Positions 1-9,226 of a stretch of DNA of 52,894 bases are shown piece by piece. The notes under the pieces are model-generated. The model saw only the letters and a program-made list of their open reading frames with translations, was not told where the DNA came from and made no database searches. A program made the position numbers and the translations under genes. The number at the start of each line of letters is the position of its first letter. Positions within the stretch are counted from its first letter, which is position 1. The DNA is taken from assembly GCA_963205235.1 (NCBI GenBank), contig CAUJIP010000066.1:1-52894 (forward strand), read 5' to 3'. The DNA is from Pseudomonadota bacterium. Its GTDB lineage: Bacteria; Pseudomonadota; Alphaproteobacteria; Rhodobacterales; Rhodobacteraceae.

Positions 1-1397
1 TCACTTTCGCGCTGGAAGGTTCGCGCTACGACTATGCCTATGTCACCCCGCAAGGTGCGCAATGTGTCGTCGCGGCGGGAGAGGATCTTCGCCTGTTGCC
101 AAGGGTCACCAGCGGCAAGGTCACTGTGACGGGGGAATGGCGGCGCGATCACGCGGCCAACGTGGCGATGACCTTTTCCGGTGCCGCCGGGTTCGAGGGG
201 ACTATCGATCTGTTCCCTGCAATACCGCCTGAGCCCACGACCGACAGTTTCGATCAAGCCCGCGCCGGGGCGGCTGACGACTTTGCCGACTGGCTGTCGC
301 GCACGCCCGAGGGTGGCCAGACCGAAGCGCGCAGCCTTGCCGCCTATCTTCTGTGGGCCAATACGGTCCCGGCCTCGGGCAATCTGACCCGGCCCGCAGT
401 CTATATGTCCAAGAACGCCATGATCAACATCTGGTCCTGGGACAATGCCTTTTCGGCCCTTGGCGTCGCGGCGATGGACCCTGACCTTGCTTTCGACCAG
501 TTCGCCGCGATCTATGACCATCAGCACCCTTCCGGCCTACTGCCGGATTTCGTCAATGACCGAGAGTCCTATTTCGCCTTCACCAAACCCCCGGTGCATG
601 GCTGGGCGATCCTGCGGCTGATCGAAAGCCAACCTGACTGGCTGACCGAACCGCGTCGCGCAGCTTTGGTGCCTTGGCTGGAACGCCAGCTTTCCTATTG
701 GCTGACCCATGCCCGGAAGGATGCCGACAGCCTGCCCGCCTATTGCCACGGCAATGACTCCGGCTGGGACAACGCCACCTTCTTTGCCGAGGGCGGCCCG
801 GTCCTGACACCCGATCTGCCGACCTTCCTGATCTTGACCTGCGATTGCCTTGCCCAGCTTGATCCCGTCCGCGCCGCGCACTGGAAGGCCGAAGGCGCGA
901 AGCTTTCCACCCTTCTTGCCACGCTCTGGACTGGCGAAGCTTTCGGCACCCGCCTGACCGCCGATCCCACACGCCTGCGGCAGGACGAAAGCTTGATCGG
1001 CTTTATCCCCCTGGTTCTTGGGGCCCGTCTCGCACCCCACATGGCCAGCCGTCTGATCGACCGGCTGGATCAGGGCTGGATCACCGACTGGGGCCCGGCC
1101 ACCGAACGCCCGCAAAGCCCGCTTTACGAGGCCGACGGCTATTGGCGCGGGCCGATCTGGGCGCCGACGACGATGCTTTTGTGGGATGGCCTTCTGCGCC
1201 AAGGCCACGACGACAAGGCCGCCGACATCGCCCGCCGCTTCTGCCGACTTTGCGAAACCTCGGGCATGGCGGAAAACTTCGACGCGCTCAGCGGCGCGGG
1301 CTTGCGTGACCGCGCGTTTGCCTGGACTTCTGCGGTATATCTTCTGCTTTCGGCCTGGCTCGCCGCCCGCAAAATCCAAGGACAAGACCAAGCATGA
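1..1397 (+). CDS. GH63/MGH1-like alpha-glycosidase, 5' partial
   Basis: The reading frame is open at the left edge, so the N-terminus and start lie outside; about 464 residues are visible. It looks like the (alpha/alpha)6-barrel glycosidases of the GH63 / mannosylglycerate-hydrolase-like group. The visible landmarks are a WSWDNAF segment (near nt 430), NDSGWDNATFF (near 760), YWRGPIWAPTT (near 1140) and AENFDALSGAG (near 1270). The D of the second block and the E of the last sit where the family keeps its catalytic acid and base. Family members cleave alpha-linked glucose or mannose, often 1,2-linked or on small aglycones such as glycerate. The stop overlaps the next ATG by 4 nt, so the two genes are translationally coupled. 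Whether a signal peptide is present cannot be seen. The family call is firm; the substrate is unknown. Confidence 0.82.
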   Translation, partial: TFALEGSRYDYAYVTPQGAQCVVAAGEDLRLLPRVTSGKVTVTGEWRRDHAANVAMTFSGAAGFEGTIDLFPAIPPEPTTDSFDQARAGAADDFADWLSRTPEGGQTEARSLAAYLLWANTVPASGNLTRPAVYMSKNAMINIWSWDNAFSALGVAAMDPDLAFDQFAAIYDHQHPSGLLPDFVNDRESYFAFTKPPVHGWAILRLIESQPDWLTEPRRAALVPWLERQLSYWLTHARKDADSLPAYCHGNDSGWDNATFFAEGGPVLTPDLPTFLILTCDCLAQLDPVRAAHWKAEGAKLSTLLATLWTGEAFGTRLTADPTRLRQDESLIGFIPLVLGARLAPHMASRLIDRLDQGWITDWGPATERPQSPLYEADGYWRGPIWAPTTMLLWDGLLRQGHDDKAADIARRFCRLCETSGMAENFDALSGAGLRDRAFAWTSAVYLLLSAWLAARKIQGQDQA

Positions 1398-4300
1398 CCC
1401 TGTTCGCGACCGCCAATCCCGCCTTTTCCGATGCCGAGCTTCTGGCGCTCGCCTCCCGGCATTTCGGAAAATCCGGCAAGATCCGTCCGCTGCCCTCCGA
1501 AAGGGACCAGAATGCCCGCCTGACCGTGGCAGATGAAGAATTCGTTCTGAAGATTGCCAATCCCGCCGAAGACCCCGGCCAGATCGACCTGCAGAACGCA
1601 ACGTTGCTGCATCTGGCCCGTGTCGGCCAACCCGGCATCCCGCGCGTCGTGCCAATGCTTGACGGCAAGGACCGCGCGACCCTCAGTGTCGATGGTCAAC
1701 CCGCCCTGATGCGCCTTGTCACCTGGGTCAGCGGCAAGCCCCTTGCCGAAGCGCCGCACAGCCCGGACCAGCTTGCCGCACTTGGCCGGTTCATGGGTGG
1801 GCTTACCCGGTCGATGCAGGGCTTTGGTCACCCGCAGGCCTTCCGCCCAGATTTCCCCTGGTCGCTGGACCATGTGATCCAGCTTAAGGACCACGCAGCC
1901 GACATCACCGACCCGGCCCGCCGCGCCTTGGTTGAACGGCTGTTCGCCCGGTACGAAGCGCAGGTCCTGCCGCGCCTTCCCGGCTTGCGTGCTTCGGTGC
2001 TGCATCAGGATGCGAATGACTGGAATGTCATTGTCGACCCCACGGACCCGACCCACATTGCCGGGCTGATCGACTTTGGCGACATGTGCCATGGTCGTAC
2101 CGTCAACGAGCTTGCCATCACGCTGGCCTATGCCTTGCTTGACACGCCCGATATCTATTCTGCCCTGCGCGTGCTGATTGCTGCCTTTGCTGAAAGCTTC
2201 CCGCTGACGGAAGACGAGGCCGATCTGGTCTTTGACCTGATGCGGATGCGGCTTGTCTGTTCGGTCTGCATCTCTTCGCGCCAGTCGAAGCTGCACCCGG
2301 AAAACGACTATCTGCTGATCTCGCAAGCCCCGGCCTTTGCGCTGCTGGAGCGGCTCGACAGTCTTGATCCGGCCTTCATGATCGCCCTTTGCCGCAAAGC
2401 CGCCGGGTTCGAGGCGGTTCCCGGCACGACGGAAATCATTACGGACATTGCAAACCGCGCGACCCATCCGATCCTTGCCGCCGACCCCCGCCGTGCCGCT
2501 CGGATAGCGCTTCCGACCGACGGCAGCCGGGTCGGAATGCCCGTCTATTCCGACCGCGCCTTTGACGACTGGTTTACCGCCCAACGCCCCGCCAACCTGC
2601 CAGCCGACATCCCCTTCCTTGGCTTCGGCCTTTATGGCGAGAAGCGCTCGGTCTACACCTCGGCCCATTTCGCCGATGCTGCCAGCGAAGAACGTCGCAC
2701 CCGCCACCTTGGGGTGGACATCTTCGCCCCGGCAGGGACCGCCGTTCATGCACCGCTGGATGGGGTGGTCGAAAGCGTCACCTACAACGCCGACCCGCTG
2801 GACTATGGTAATACACTGGTCCTGCGGCACAAGACTGCAACTGGCAGGCCGTTCTTTACACTGTATGGCCACCTTGCGGGCACGCTTCCCGGTCTTTGCA
2901 CCGCCGGCCAGACGATCAAAGCTGGCGACCTTGTCGCCCATTTCGGCGATTGGCATGAAAACGGCGGCTGGGCGCCGCATGTGCATTTCCAGCTGGTCAC
3001 CAGCATGCTGACCCAGTCCGGCAATTTCTTCGGCGTGGGTCACGCCAGCCTTTGGGACACCTGGGCCGACATCAGCCCGGATGCCAACCTGATCCTGCGG
3101 CTGGAACCCGAAAGCTTTCAGATCGACCCCGAACCGCCCGAAGCGCTACTTGCCCGCCGGCGCAAGGTGATCGGGCCGTCCCTATCAATTTCCTACCGCG
3201 AAAAGCTCAAGATCGTCCGGGGTCGTGGCCCCTGGCTGATCGACCATACCGGGCGGCGCTATCTGGACACGGTCAACAACATCACCCATGTCGGCCACTG
3301 CCACCAGCATGTGGTGCAGGCGCTGGCCCGGCAGGCGGCTGAATTGAACACCAACAGCCGCTATCTGCACGACGGCATGCCCCGCCTTGCAGAGCGCATC
3401 GCCGCCACCATGCCCGGCGACCTGCGCGTTGTGTATTTTGTCAATTCCGGCACCGAAGCGAACGAGCTTGCCCTGCGCATCGCCCGTACCGCGCTGGGGA
3501 AGAAAGACACCGTGGTCCTTGACTGGGCCTATCACGGCAATTCCGGCGGCACGGTGGAAATCAGCCCCTACAAGTTCAAACGCAAGGGTGGCTTCCCGCA
3601 GCCCGATTTCGTGCAGATCGCAACCTTCCCCGATCCCTATCGCGGCCCGCACCGTGGGCCAGATTCCGGCCCCGCCTATGCCGCCGATATCGACCGCTGC
3701 CTTGATGCCATCGAGGCGCGCACCGGCACGGGCGCTGCCACCTTCATCGCCGAATCCCTTTCCGGCGTCGGTGGTCAGGTGATCCTGCCAAAAGACTATC
3801 TGGCGCAGGTCTATTCCCGCATCCGGGCGCGCGGCGGCATCTGCATCGCGGATGAGGTGCAATGCGGCTTTGGTCGCGTCGGCCCCGCCTTCTGGGGCTT
3901 TGCGACCCAGAACGTCACGCCGGATATCGTCGTCCTTGGCAAGCCCATCGGCAACGGGCATCCGCTGGCTGCCGTGGTCACCACGCCCGAACTTGCCGCG
4001 AAGTTCGCCAACGGGATGGAGTATTTCAACTCTTTCGGCGGCAACCCGGTCTCGATGGCCGTGGGCCACGCCGTCCTGGACGTGATCGAAGCCGAGAACC
4101 TGCCCGCCAAGGCCGTCACGACGGGCGAAGGCCTGATGCAGGGCTACCGCGCCATGGCAGACCTCTTTCCGATCATCGGTGATGTGCGTGGCATGGGACT
4201 GTTCGTCGGGGTCGAACTGGTGACCGACCGGGATACCCGCGCTCCTGCTACAGCTGCAGCCGACCACATCGTCGACCAGCTTCGCCTGCGCGGTGTTCTA

Positions 4301-4423
4301 GCCTCGACCGACGGGCCGGATGACAACGTGCTGAAGATCAAGCCGCCCATGGTTTTCGGCCCGGATGAAGCCGCGATCCTGCTGGCGGAAACCGAAGCCG
4401 CCCTTTCCACTTTGCCCAACTGA
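1394..4423 (+). CDS. Kinase (APH) - M23 peptidase - class III PLP phospholyase fusion
   Basis: This is a 1009-residue three-domain protein. Residues ~1-340 are an aminoglycoside-phosphotransferase-type small-molecule kinase with HQDANDWN (H204, D206, N211) and IDFGD (D227). Residues ~400-560 are an M23 (LytM-like) domain with intact zinc ligands H438, D442, H529 and H531. Residues ~580-1005 are a class III aminotransferase-fold enzyme with DEVQCGFGR and [10 protein letters not shown] (PLP lysine K850). The kinase resembles hydroxylysine kinase. The last domain resembles the animal ammonia-lyases acting on phosphohydroxylysine or phosphoethanolamine (GMEYFN, GGNPVS and NVLKIKPPM motifs). By inference one chain phosphorylates a hydroxyl group and then eliminates phosphate and ammonia. 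No signal peptide is seen, so the M23 domain is probably cytoplasmic and its job is unclear. The start overlaps the upstream stop (ATGA). Confidence 0.88.
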   Translation: MTLFATANPAFSDAELLALASRHFGKSGKIRPLPSERDQNARLTVADEEFVLKIANPAEDPGQIDLQNATLLHLARVGQPGIPRVVPMLDGKDRATLSVDGQPALMRLVTWVSGKPLAEAPHSPDQLAALGRFMGGLTRSMQGFGHPQAFRPDFPWSLDHVIQLKDHAADITDPARRALVERLFARYEAQVLPRLPGLRASVLHQDANDWNVIVDPTDPTHIAGLIDFGDMCHGRTVNELAITLAYALLDTPDIYSALRVLIAAFAESFPLTEDEADLVFDLMRMRLVCSVCISSRQSKLHPENDYLLISQAPAFALLERLDSLDPAFMIALCRKAAGFEAVPGTTEIITDIANRATHPILAADPRRAARIALPTDGSRVGMPVYSDRAFDDWFTAQRPANLPADIPFLGFGLYGEKRSVYTSAHFADAASEERRTRHLGVDIFAPAGTAVHAPLDGVVESVTYNADPLDYGNTLVLRHKTATGRPFFTLYGHLAGTLPGLCTAGQTIKAGDLVAHFGDWHENGGWAPHVHFQLVTSMLTQSGNFFGVGHASLWDTWADISPDANLILRLEPESFQIDPEPPEALLARRRKVIGPSLSISYREKLKIVRGRGPWLIDHTGRRYLDTVNNITHVGHCHQHVVQALARQAAELNTNSRYLHDGMPRLAERIAATMPGDLRVVYFVNSGTEANELALRIARTALGKKDTVVLDWAYHGNSGGTVEISPYKFKRKGGFPQPDFVQIATFPDPYRGPHRGPDSGPAYAADIDRCLDAIEARTGTGAATFIAESLSGVGGQVILPKDYLAQVYSRIRARGGICIADEVQCGFGRVGPAFWGFATQNVTPDIVVLGKPIGNGHPLAAVVTTPELAAKFANGMEYFNSFGGNPVSMAVGHAVLDVIEAENLPAKAVTTGEGLMQGYRAMADLFPIIGDVRGMGLFVGVELVTDRDTRAPATAAADHIVDQLRLRGVLASTDGPDDNVLKIKPPMVFGPDEAAILLAETEAALSTLPN

Positions 4424-4440
4424 CCAACCCGGAGGAAGAA

Positions 4441-5184
4441 ATGAAACGGACTGCCCTTACCCTCTTTGCCGCCCTTGCGCTGACCACAGCCGCCCATGCC
4501 GCCGATCTTGGCGGAGCGACCCTGAAAGTCGCGTCCGACACCACCTCTCCACCGATGGAGTTCATCGATCCCGACACCGGCGCAATCGTCGGCTTTGACG
4601 TCGATGTGGTGAATGCGATCTGCGCCAAGATCAACTGCACCGCCGAATTCGTCACCACCGGCTGGGACGGCATCTTCACCGCCCTTCAGGAAGGCCAGTT
4701 CGATCTGGTGGCTTCGGGCGTGTCGATCACCGACGAACGGCTTGAGGTGATGGATTTTTCGGATCCCTACATCATCAACGGTCAGGCCATCCTTGTCCGC
4801 GCCGCCGATGCCGCGCTGACGGTCGATGACTTCAAGTCCGGCAAGAAGCTGTCGGCCCAAGCCAACACGACCGACGCAGCCACCGCCGAGGAAATTGCCG
4901 GGAAGGACAATGTGCAGGCCTATGACACTTTCAACGGCTCGGTCCTGGCGCTGCGTAACGGCGATGTCGACGGCGTGGTGATCAACGGCGCGAACGCCGC
5001 CGCCTATGAGGCCGAGTTCGCGGGCGAACTGGTCGTGACGATCCGGGACCTCAAGGCCGACCCGCTGGGTCTGGTGTTCCAGAAGGGCGACGAAAAGGTC
5101 GCGGCCTTCAACGAAGGGCTGGCCGCGATCAAGGCCGATGGCACGCTTGACGCGCTGATCGCCAAGTACTGGACCGCCGAGTAA
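4441..5184 (+). CDS. Amino-acid-type ABC transporter substrate-binding protein (family 3)
   Basis: A 247-residue periplasmic binding protein. A Sec signal peptide covers residues 1-20 (MKRT, a hydrophobic core, then AHA-A). The mature part follows the polar-amino-acid binding fold: PPMEF after the first strand, GFDVDVVNAICAKI, WDGIFTALQEGQFDL, SGVSITDER and DFSDPYI. The usual GTTGE-like ligand loop is replaced by an ANTTDAATAEE segment, so the ligand may not be a standard amino acid. GGAGG sits 6 nt before the ATG. It lies 17 nt after the kinase-lyase gene and is followed by a strong hairpin, so it should be a more abundant product than the downstream genes. Its partner permease is at 7703-9226. 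No ATPase gene is in the window. Confidence 0.92.
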   Translation: MKRTALTLFAALALTTAAHAADLGGATLKVASDTTSPPMEFIDPDTGAIVGFDVDVVNAICAKINCTAEFVTTGWDGIFTALQEGQFDLVASGVSITDERLEVMDFSDPYIINGQAILVRAADAALTVDDFKSGKKLSAQANTTDAATAEEIAGKDNVQAYDTFNGSVLALRNGDVDGVVINGANAAAYEAEFAGELVVTIRDLKADPLGLVFQKGDEKVAAFNEGLAAIKADGTLDALIAKYWTAE

Positions 5185-5193
5185 CACGCCCTC

Positions 5194-5226
5194 GGCCATG
5201 GCGGACCCCCTGCCATGGCCCCTTTT
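5194..5226 (+). terminator. Strong stem-loop with T-tract between binding-protein and GH1 genes
   Basis: GGCCATGGC (5194-5202) pairs perfectly with GCCATGGCC (5212-5220) across a 9-nt loop, and CCTTTT follows directly. It lies inside the operon just after the binding-protein stop. That is a common place for a partial terminator or mRNA-stabilising hairpin that raises binding-protein expression over the genes behind it. Confidence 0.75.
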
Positions 5227-5252
5227 GACTCGCATTCCCAAGGTAGCGACCC

Positions 5253-6626
5253 ATGCTTGACCACAGCTCTGACGATCTTCTTGCCCGCGCCCGTGCGCTG
5301 CACCTGCCCCGCGACTTCGTTTTCGGGGGTGCCACCGCCGCCTATCAGATCGAGGGCGGATGGAACGAAGACGGCAAGGGCGAAAGCATCTGGGACAGGT
5401 TCTGCCGCAAGCCGGGTGCCATCATCGACAAAAGCTCGGGCGACGTGGCTTGCGACCACTATCACCTGTGGCAAGACGACATCCGCCTGATGCAAGACCT
5501 TGGCCTTGACGCCTATCGCTTCTCGATCGCGTGGAGCCGCGTACAGCCGGAAGGCCAGAGCGCGATGAACCAGAAGGGCATCGCCTTTTACGACAGGCTG
5601 ATCGACGGGCTTTTGCAGGCCGGGATCACGCCTTACCTGACGCTTTACCACTGGGACCTGCCGCAAGCCCTGCAAGACAAGGGCGGCTGGTACAACCGCG
5701 ACACGGCCCACCGGCTGGCCGACCATGCCGAAGCCATGGCCCGCACCTTTGGCGACCGCGTCAAGCACTGGACCACGCTGAACGAACCTTGGACCTTCTG
5801 CTGGTCCGGCCATGCCAGTGGAGAGGACGCACCCGGCCTGACCGACGGCGTCAAGGGTGGCCTTCTGGCCAGCCACCACGCCCTGCTTGGCCACGGGCTT
5901 TCCGTCCCCCGCATCCGCGCCGCCGCACCGGGGGCCGAGGTTGGCATCGTTCTGGACCTGAACGTCGTCGAACCGGCATCGCAAAAACCGCAGGATGTGC
6001 AGGCCGCGAAACACTTCGAGCTGGCACAGAACCGGTTCTACCTCGATGCCGTCTTCAAGGGCCGCTACCCGCAGGAATTGCTCGACCTCTGCAAGGACCA
6101 ACTTCCCGACATCCGCGACGGCGACCTTGCCACGATCTCCGCCCCCGTCGACTATCTCGGCGTCAACATCTACCGCCGTTCGGTCATGCAGGCGGGCGCC
6201 GAACTGCCGCCCCTGAACTTCGCCCGCGTCAGCCCGCCCGGCGATTACACGGCCGTCGGTTACGAGATTTACCCGCCTTGCATCCATGACATCCTGACCT
6301 ACGTCCACCGCGACTATGCCCCGCGGGCCATCCACATCTCGGAAAGTGGCATGGCCACCCGGCCCGAGACGCCCGAGGCCGATGGTCTGATCCACGACCG
6401 CCAGCGCGCGGCCTATTACATCGACCACATCGCCGAACTTGACCGCGCCCGTCGGGCAGGGGTGCCGGTAAAGGCCTATTTCGCCTGGACTCTGATCGAC
6501 AATTTCGAATGGGCCTATGGCTATACAACCCCATTCGGCATCGTGCATGTCGATCTGGAAAACCAGAAACGCAGCCCCAAACTGTCCGCCCTTTGCTATC
6601 GTGAAGTCATTGACGCCCGCCGCTGA
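5253..6626 (+). CDS. GH1 beta-glycosidase (beta-glucosidase/beta-galactosidase family)
   Basis: A 457-residue glycoside hydrolase family 1 enzyme of normal family length. The N-terminal block FVFGGATAAYQIEGGW, the acid/base glutamate in TLNEPW (E178) and the nucleophile in ISESG (E364) are present. So is the C-terminal WTLIDNFEWAYGY block that shapes the sugar-binding -1 subsite. GH1 enzymes remove beta-linked glucose, galactose or related sugars with retention. No signal peptide is seen, so it acts in the cytoplasm after uptake. It follows the binding-protein gene and hairpin and precedes the LacI gene by 22 nt. The sugar specificity cannot be read from the sequence. Confidence 0.95.
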   Translation: MLDHSSDDLLARARALHLPRDFVFGGATAAYQIEGGWNEDGKGESIWDRFCRKPGAIIDKSSGDVACDHYHLWQDDIRLMQDLGLDAYRFSIAWSRVQPEGQSAMNQKGIAFYDRLIDGLLQAGITPYLTLYHWDLPQALQDKGGWYNRDTAHRLADHAEAMARTFGDRVKHWTTLNEPWTFCWSGHASGEDAPGLTDGVKGGLLASHHALLGHGLSVPRIRAAAPGAEVGIVLDLNVVEPASQKPQDVQAAKHFELAQNRFYLDAVFKGRYPQELLDLCKDQLPDIRDGDLATISAPVDYLGVNIYRRSVMQAGAELPPLNFARVSPPGDYTAVGYEIYPPCIHDILTYVHRDYAPRAIHISESGMATRPETPEADGLIHDRQRAAYYIDHIAELDRARRAGVPVKAYFAWTLIDNFEWAYGYTTPFGIVHVDLENQKRSPKLSALCYREVIDARR

Positions 6627-6648
6627 CCTGCCCCGAATGAGGTAACCC

Positions 6649-7689
6649 TTGCGCAAGACCACCCCGCGACCCACGATCAAGACGCTGTCCGAGATGACCG
6701 GCTTTTCCATAGCCACCATCTCGAAAGCGCTTGGCAATTCGCCGGTGGTGACCGAAGCGACAAGGCAGGCGATCATCGAAGCGGCGGAAAAGGTCGGCTA
6801 TCAGGCCTCGCTTCGGGGCCGGTCGCTGCGCACGGGAAAGTCGTATCAGATTGCAGTGCTGATGCCGCTTTCGGTGGCGAAAAGCCATGAATGGAACGGG
6901 GTCGAACATGCCGAAATCCTTGCCGGAATTGTCGAGGGGCTGGAAGGTTCGCCCTATCGCATCGCCGTCCATCTGGTGCGCGATACCGAAGACAGCCTTG
7001 ATGTGGTCCGCAGCATCGTCGAGGGGCATCAGGCCGATGGGTTGATCTTTTCGGGCATCCTGTCCGACGATCCGCGCATCGCCTTTCTGGCCACGCAAGG
7101 GTTTCCCTTTGTCACGCTGGGCCGCAGCCACACCGCCGCGCCGCATGCCTTTGTCGACATCGACAGCGAATGGGCCGCCCATACCGCTACCCTGCGCCTG
7201 CTGGAGGGCGGTCATCGTCGCATCGCCCTGGTCAACCCCACGCCCGAGCTTGCCTATAGCCGCGACCGCATCAACGGCTATTCCCGCGCCCTGACCAAAG
7301 CGGGCCTGCCCTTCGACCCCAGCCTGATCATCGGCGGCGATCTGACCACCCGACATGGCAAGGATGCCGCCCTTGCGCTGCGCGCCCTGCCCGATCCTGC
7401 CACCGGGTTTGTCTGCGTCAACGAATCCACCGCGCTGGGGGTGCTTTCCGGCCTGCACTCGCTTGGCATCGATGTTGGTGCCAAAGCCTCGGTCATCGCC
7501 TATGACGACATCAACGCCAGCGCCTATTTCTGGCCACCGCTGACCACGTTCCTTTACCCACTGGAAACCCTCAGCCGCGTGCTGGCCCAGTTCATGTTGC
7601 GGCTCTTGCAGGGCGAAAACCCCGCCAGCCTGACGCATTTCGTCCAGCCGCAGATGATCATCCGCCAACCCGACCGCCTGATCCCGTGA
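6649..7689 (+). CDS. LacI-family transcriptional regulator
   Basis: A 346-residue LacI/GalR repressor starting at TTG, with a gaggt-type site just upstream. The N-terminal helix-turn-helix and hinge helix are clear (TIKTLSEMTGFSIATISKAL, then VTEATRQAIIEAAEKVGY). A periplasmic-binding-protein-like sensor domain follows, with GLIFSGI, FPFVTLGR, FVDIDSEWAA, GHRRIALVNP and AYDDINASAYFWPPLTT. It sits inside the transport/glycosidase operon and is probably its local repressor, responding to a sugar or sugar-linked inducer. Its operator was not identified, and the main promoter may lie left of the window. Confidence 0.93.
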   Translation: MRKTTPRPTIKTLSEMTGFSIATISKALGNSPVVTEATRQAIIEAAEKVGYQASLRGRSLRTGKSYQIAVLMPLSVAKSHEWNGVEHAEILAGIVEGLEGSPYRIAVHLVRDTEDSLDVVRSIVEGHQADGLIFSGILSDDPRIAFLATQGFPFVTLGRSHTAAPHAFVDIDSEWAAHTATLRLLEGGHRRIALVNPTPELAYSRDRINGYSRALTKAGLPFDPSLIIGGDLTTRHGKDAALALRALPDPATGFVCVNESTALGVLSGLHSLGIDVGAKASVIAYDDINASAYFWPPLTTFLYPLETLSRVLAQFMLRLLQGENPASLTHFVQPQMIIRQPDRLIP

Positions 7690-7702
7690 CGGAGTGTCCC
7701 TT

Positions 7703-9226
7703 GTGAAACGCCTGCCCCGGCTTGATGCCCTGCGCCCCGCGAACTTCCTGTTGCTGCTGGCGTTTCCGTTTCTGGTCTGGCTGTTCCTGTCCTCGACCGA
7801 CTACAGCCGCTCCTTCGCCGCCATCATCGGGGTTGAACGTGGTTCGGCCAACCAGCTTCCCGGTTTCCTGCTGTTTGCAACGCTCTTTGCCGGTGCCTTG
7901 GCCGCAACCCTGACCGGACGGCAAAGCCTGTTCCTTGTGTCGCTGGCGGCAGGCCTGACGCTGACGGTGACGCCCCTTGGCCAGCCTTTCCTTGCCGCAA
8001 ACCTTGCCGAGTCGGCAACTTCCACCCTCAGCCGCGGCCTGCCGATTGCCCTGACCTTGGCCAATGCGCTGCTGTTCGCTTTGTCGCGCAAGTATCGCGT
8101 TGCCCGACGCGGTCTCTTGGCGCTGAACGGGGCGGGGCTGGCTGGCCTGTTCCTTTTCGCCCATCTTGGCTTTGCCACCGGCCTTGCCGTCGCCGTGCGG
8201 GCCGGGGTGACTGCCTATATCCTTGCCTCGATCCTGGCGCTGTTCTGGGTCGGCCTGATGCAACTGCGCCTGTCCCGCCGCAGCCTGCCGATCTTCTTGG
8301 CGCTTGCCGTCGCCGCCCTTGCCCTTTCCGGCTCGCAATTCCTGCAACCACACATTCCGGTGGCACTGATCGGCGATGCCTCCGGCACCGTCGGGATCAC
8401 TGTCGGCACTCCCGCCCAAGTGGTCGACGCGATCCGCCATGGCTCCTGGCCCGATGCCCCTGAAACCGACCCCAAGATCCGCACTGTCCTGACAGCCGAG
8501 GAAGGCATCGCGCAGTTGCAATCGGGCAAGCTCTCCGGCGTCGTCCTGCCCACCCCGCTTGCCCCACCCGCACTGATCCTTTGGCAGACCGAGGTTCTGC
8601 CCGATGCCCAAGCCAACCTTGGGATCACCGCACTTGTCCTTGGGATCGCGCTTTTGCTTTTGACCACCTGCGGCTGGATCTACCGCCGTCATCCCCTGTC
8701 CATCGCAGCCGAATTCCTGATCGACACCCTGCGCGGCATTCCGATGCTGGTGATCATCCTTTACATCGGCCTGCCTTTGGCCGGGGTGCTGAAATCCTCG
8801 ACCAATGGCTTTCTTGATCCGCCAAACCTGCTTCGTGGGATCACCGCCATGGCCATCGCCTATTCCGCCTACATGGCCGAGATATTCCGCGCCGGTATCA
8901 ATGCGGTGCCCACAGGGCAGGTCGAGGCGGCGCGCAGCCTTGGCCTGACCCGCTGGCAAACCGCCCGACATGTGATCTTGCCGCAGGCCTTCCGCATTGT
9001 GATCCCGCCGATGGGCAATGAATTCATCGCCATCCTCAAGGACACCTCGCTCCTCTCGGTCTTGTCGATCCGCGACCTGACCCAGCGGATGCGCGAATTC
9101 CAGTCCGCAACCTTTCTGACCTTTGCGCCCTATAACACGGTGGCCATCATCTATGTCTTCCTCACCCTCATCGCCGCCAGCCTTGTCGCCCGCGTCGAAC
9201 ACCGGTTCCGCAACCATCAACGCTAG
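7703..9226 (+). CDS. ABC amino-acid-type permease with extra N-terminal membrane half
   Basis: About 507 residues. The C-terminal ~220 residues are a standard polar-amino-acid ABC permease, with TLRGIPMLVIILYI, YMAEIFRAGINAV and the EAA loop EAARSLGLTRWQTARHVILPQA-like block. The first ~215 residues hold five or six predicted hydrophobic helices. They are followed by a soluble stretch (ALIGDASGTVGITVGTP to LQSGKLSGVVLPT) that resembles part of a family 3 binding-protein lobe. I chose the GTG at 7703 because GGAG (7691-7694) sits 8 nt before it; a GTG at 7694 is the in-frame alternative. The partner is probably the binding protein at 4441. No ATP-binding subunit is present locally. Confidence 0.87.
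   Translation: MKRLPRLDALRPANFLLLLAFPFLVWLFLSSTDYSRSFAAIIGVERGSANQLPGFLLFATLFAGALAATLTGRQSLFLVSLAAGLTLTVTPLGQPFLAANLAESATSTLSRGLPIALTLANALLFALSRKYRVARRGLLALNGAGLAGLFLFAHLGFATGLAVAVRAGVTAYILASILALFWVGLMQLRLSRRSLPIFLALAVAALALSGSQFLQPHIPVALIGDASGTVGITVGTPAQVVDAIRHGSWPDAPETDPKIRTVLTAEEGIAQLQSGKLSGVVLPTPLAPPALILWQTEVLPDAQANLGITALVLGIALLLLTTCGWIYRRHPLSIAAEFLIDTLRGIPMLVIILYIGLPLAGVLKSSTNGFLDPPNLLRGITAMAIAYSAYMAEIFRAGINAVPTGQVEAARSLGLTRWQTARHVILPQAFRIVIPPMGNEFIAILKDTSLLSVLSIRDLTQRMREFQSATFLTFAPYNTVAIIYVFLTLIAASLVARVEHRFRNHQR

Noticed and set aside
1139-3043. Long - strand ORF opposite the glycosidase and fusion genes
   Set aside because: It lies antisense to well-recognised domains and has no family features; it is an effect of high GC at third positions.
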